NCBI GenBank assembly: GCA_003229995.1
Contig: QIGJ01000179.1
Location: 1 to 14,552 of the forward strand
DNA length: 14,552 nucleotides
DNA from: Gammaproteobacteria bacterium
Lineage (GTDB): Bacteria > Pseudomonadota > Gammaproteobacteria > SZUA-152
Reading direction: 5' to 3'
Shown: one piece after another, positions 14,129 to 14,552 of the stretch
Layout of the letters: each line of letters begins with the position of its first letter
Numbering within the stretch: the stretch's first letter is position 1
Translations under genes and position numbers: made by a program
Notes under the pieces: model-generated
What the model saw: only the letters and a program-made list of their open reading frames with translations
What the model was told of the DNA's origin: nothing
Database searches by the model: none

Positions 14129-14448
14129 CGCGGGAAATGAGGGAAAAGAGAAGTAAGGGGTTTAGCATTTATTAAGGAATGGGCACGAAATAACTTCCCC
14201 TTTTAGCCGATCTGCTTCAGCTCCTCATTGAACCTAAAAAAATCAGTTGAACCGTGGTTTATAGCACACGCTCTTGCTTTCTCTTCGTTGATGTGAACCT
14301 GAATTTGTATAACAGAGAAGCTGCTGAGTAGTTACAATTAATTATGCCCTAGTACTTAATCCACATGCTATTCGTTAATATGGTACAAAATTTGGACGAA
14401 TTTGTTACAGCATACCCGAGTGAGACATTATTGACAGGGTAGTACCTT
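14129..14448. other. A/T-rich stretch without a supported gene
   Basis: Overlapping short frames occur but none has convincing protein character or a good start. The region probably holds the upstream signals of the minus-strand gene ending at 14128 and of a plus-strand gene starting near 14449. The only structure I can point to is a short inverted pair ATTCGT (14370-14375) and ACGAAT (14396-14401), too short to call an operator. Confidence 0.5.
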
Positions 14449-14552
14449 ATGGTATCTGACATTAATACTGCTTCTTTAAGACGACAGCCTTTTAATTTAC
14501 AGCCTCACAAGCTTCTTTGCGAGGTATTGTTAGCAACGGGTAAGCCTTGGGC
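14449..14552 (+). CDS. Possible start of a plus-strand gene, cut by the window edge
   Basis: From ATG at 14449-14451 the plus strand is open to the end of the window (34 codons), beginning MVSDINTASLRRQPFNLQPH and continuing to ATGKPW. An AGGG lies nine bases before the ATG and could serve as binding site. TTGACA at 14431-14436 resembles a -35 box, but its matching -10 region would fall inside the frame, so a promoter there would not serve this start. Too short to recognise a family. Confidence 0.35.
   Translation, partial: MVSDINTASLRRQPFNLQPHKLLCEVLLATGKPW

Noticed and set aside
13956..14168. Minus-strand frame of 70 codons overlapping the start of the unassigned gene
   Set aside because: It overlaps most of the first third of a longer, more protein-like frame and has no good binding site.
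14370..14401. Inverted pair ATTCGT/ACGAAT as an operator
   Set aside because: Six-base arms 20 bases apart in A/T-rich DNA are expected by chance, and no regulator gene is nearby.

Overview
The window is dominated by one long cobalamin (vitamin B12) biosynthesis operon. Sixteen genes run head to tail on the minus strand from about 13352 down to 186. Base composition is moderate. A MipA/OmpV-type outer-membrane protein shows a Gram-negative host. The gene set (CbtAB, CbiX, CbiD, split CbiG, BluB) and protein style fit a gammaproteobacterium, perhaps a methanotroph-like lineage. That lineage is a guess from memory, not something the sequence proves.

In transcription order the genes are: cobB/cbiA (cobyrinate a,c-diamide synthase), cbtB and cbtA (cobalt uptake), cobM/cbiF, cbiX (cobaltochelatase with Fe-S motif and His tail), cobH/cbiC, cbiD, a cbiE-cbiT fusion, cobI/cbiL, cbiG (N-terminal and middle part), cobE (the CbiG C-terminal part as its own gene), cobJ/cbiH carrying an extra C-terminal ChuX/HutX-like domain, a small [2Fe-2S] ferredoxin, bluB, cobD/cbiB and a MipA/OmpV-family gene. 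CbiX, CbiD and CbiG mark the cobalt-early, oxygen-independent ring-contraction route. BluB makes the lower ligand with O2, so the operon combines an 'anaerobic' corrin route with an aerobic lower-ligand enzyme. Not present here are the precorrin-6A reductase (CobK/CbiJ), the corrinoid adenosyltransferase, CbiP/CobQ and the CobU/S/T nucleotide-loop enzymes. These must lie elsewhere if the pathway is complete.

Most junctions overlap by 4 to 11 bases, often as NTGA start/stop overlaps, and seven of the sixteen genes begin with TTG or GTG. This points to extensive translational coupling. The main exceptions are a 129-base spacer before cbiD, with two mutually exclusive RNA pairings of which one covers the cbiD ribosome binding site, and a roughly 230-base leader before cobB, with features partly resembling a compact cobalamin riboswitch.

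Upstream of the leader is an unrecognised 180-codon gene on the same strand (13586..14128). The right edge holds a gene-poor stretch and the possible start of a plus-strand gene. The left edge holds a plus-strand reading frame with coding-like character that runs convergently into the MipA/OmpV gene. The most interesting signals are the CobJ-ChuX/HutX-like fusion, the possible cbiD translational switch, the atypical leader before cobB, and the outer-membrane gene coupled to the end of a B12 operon.
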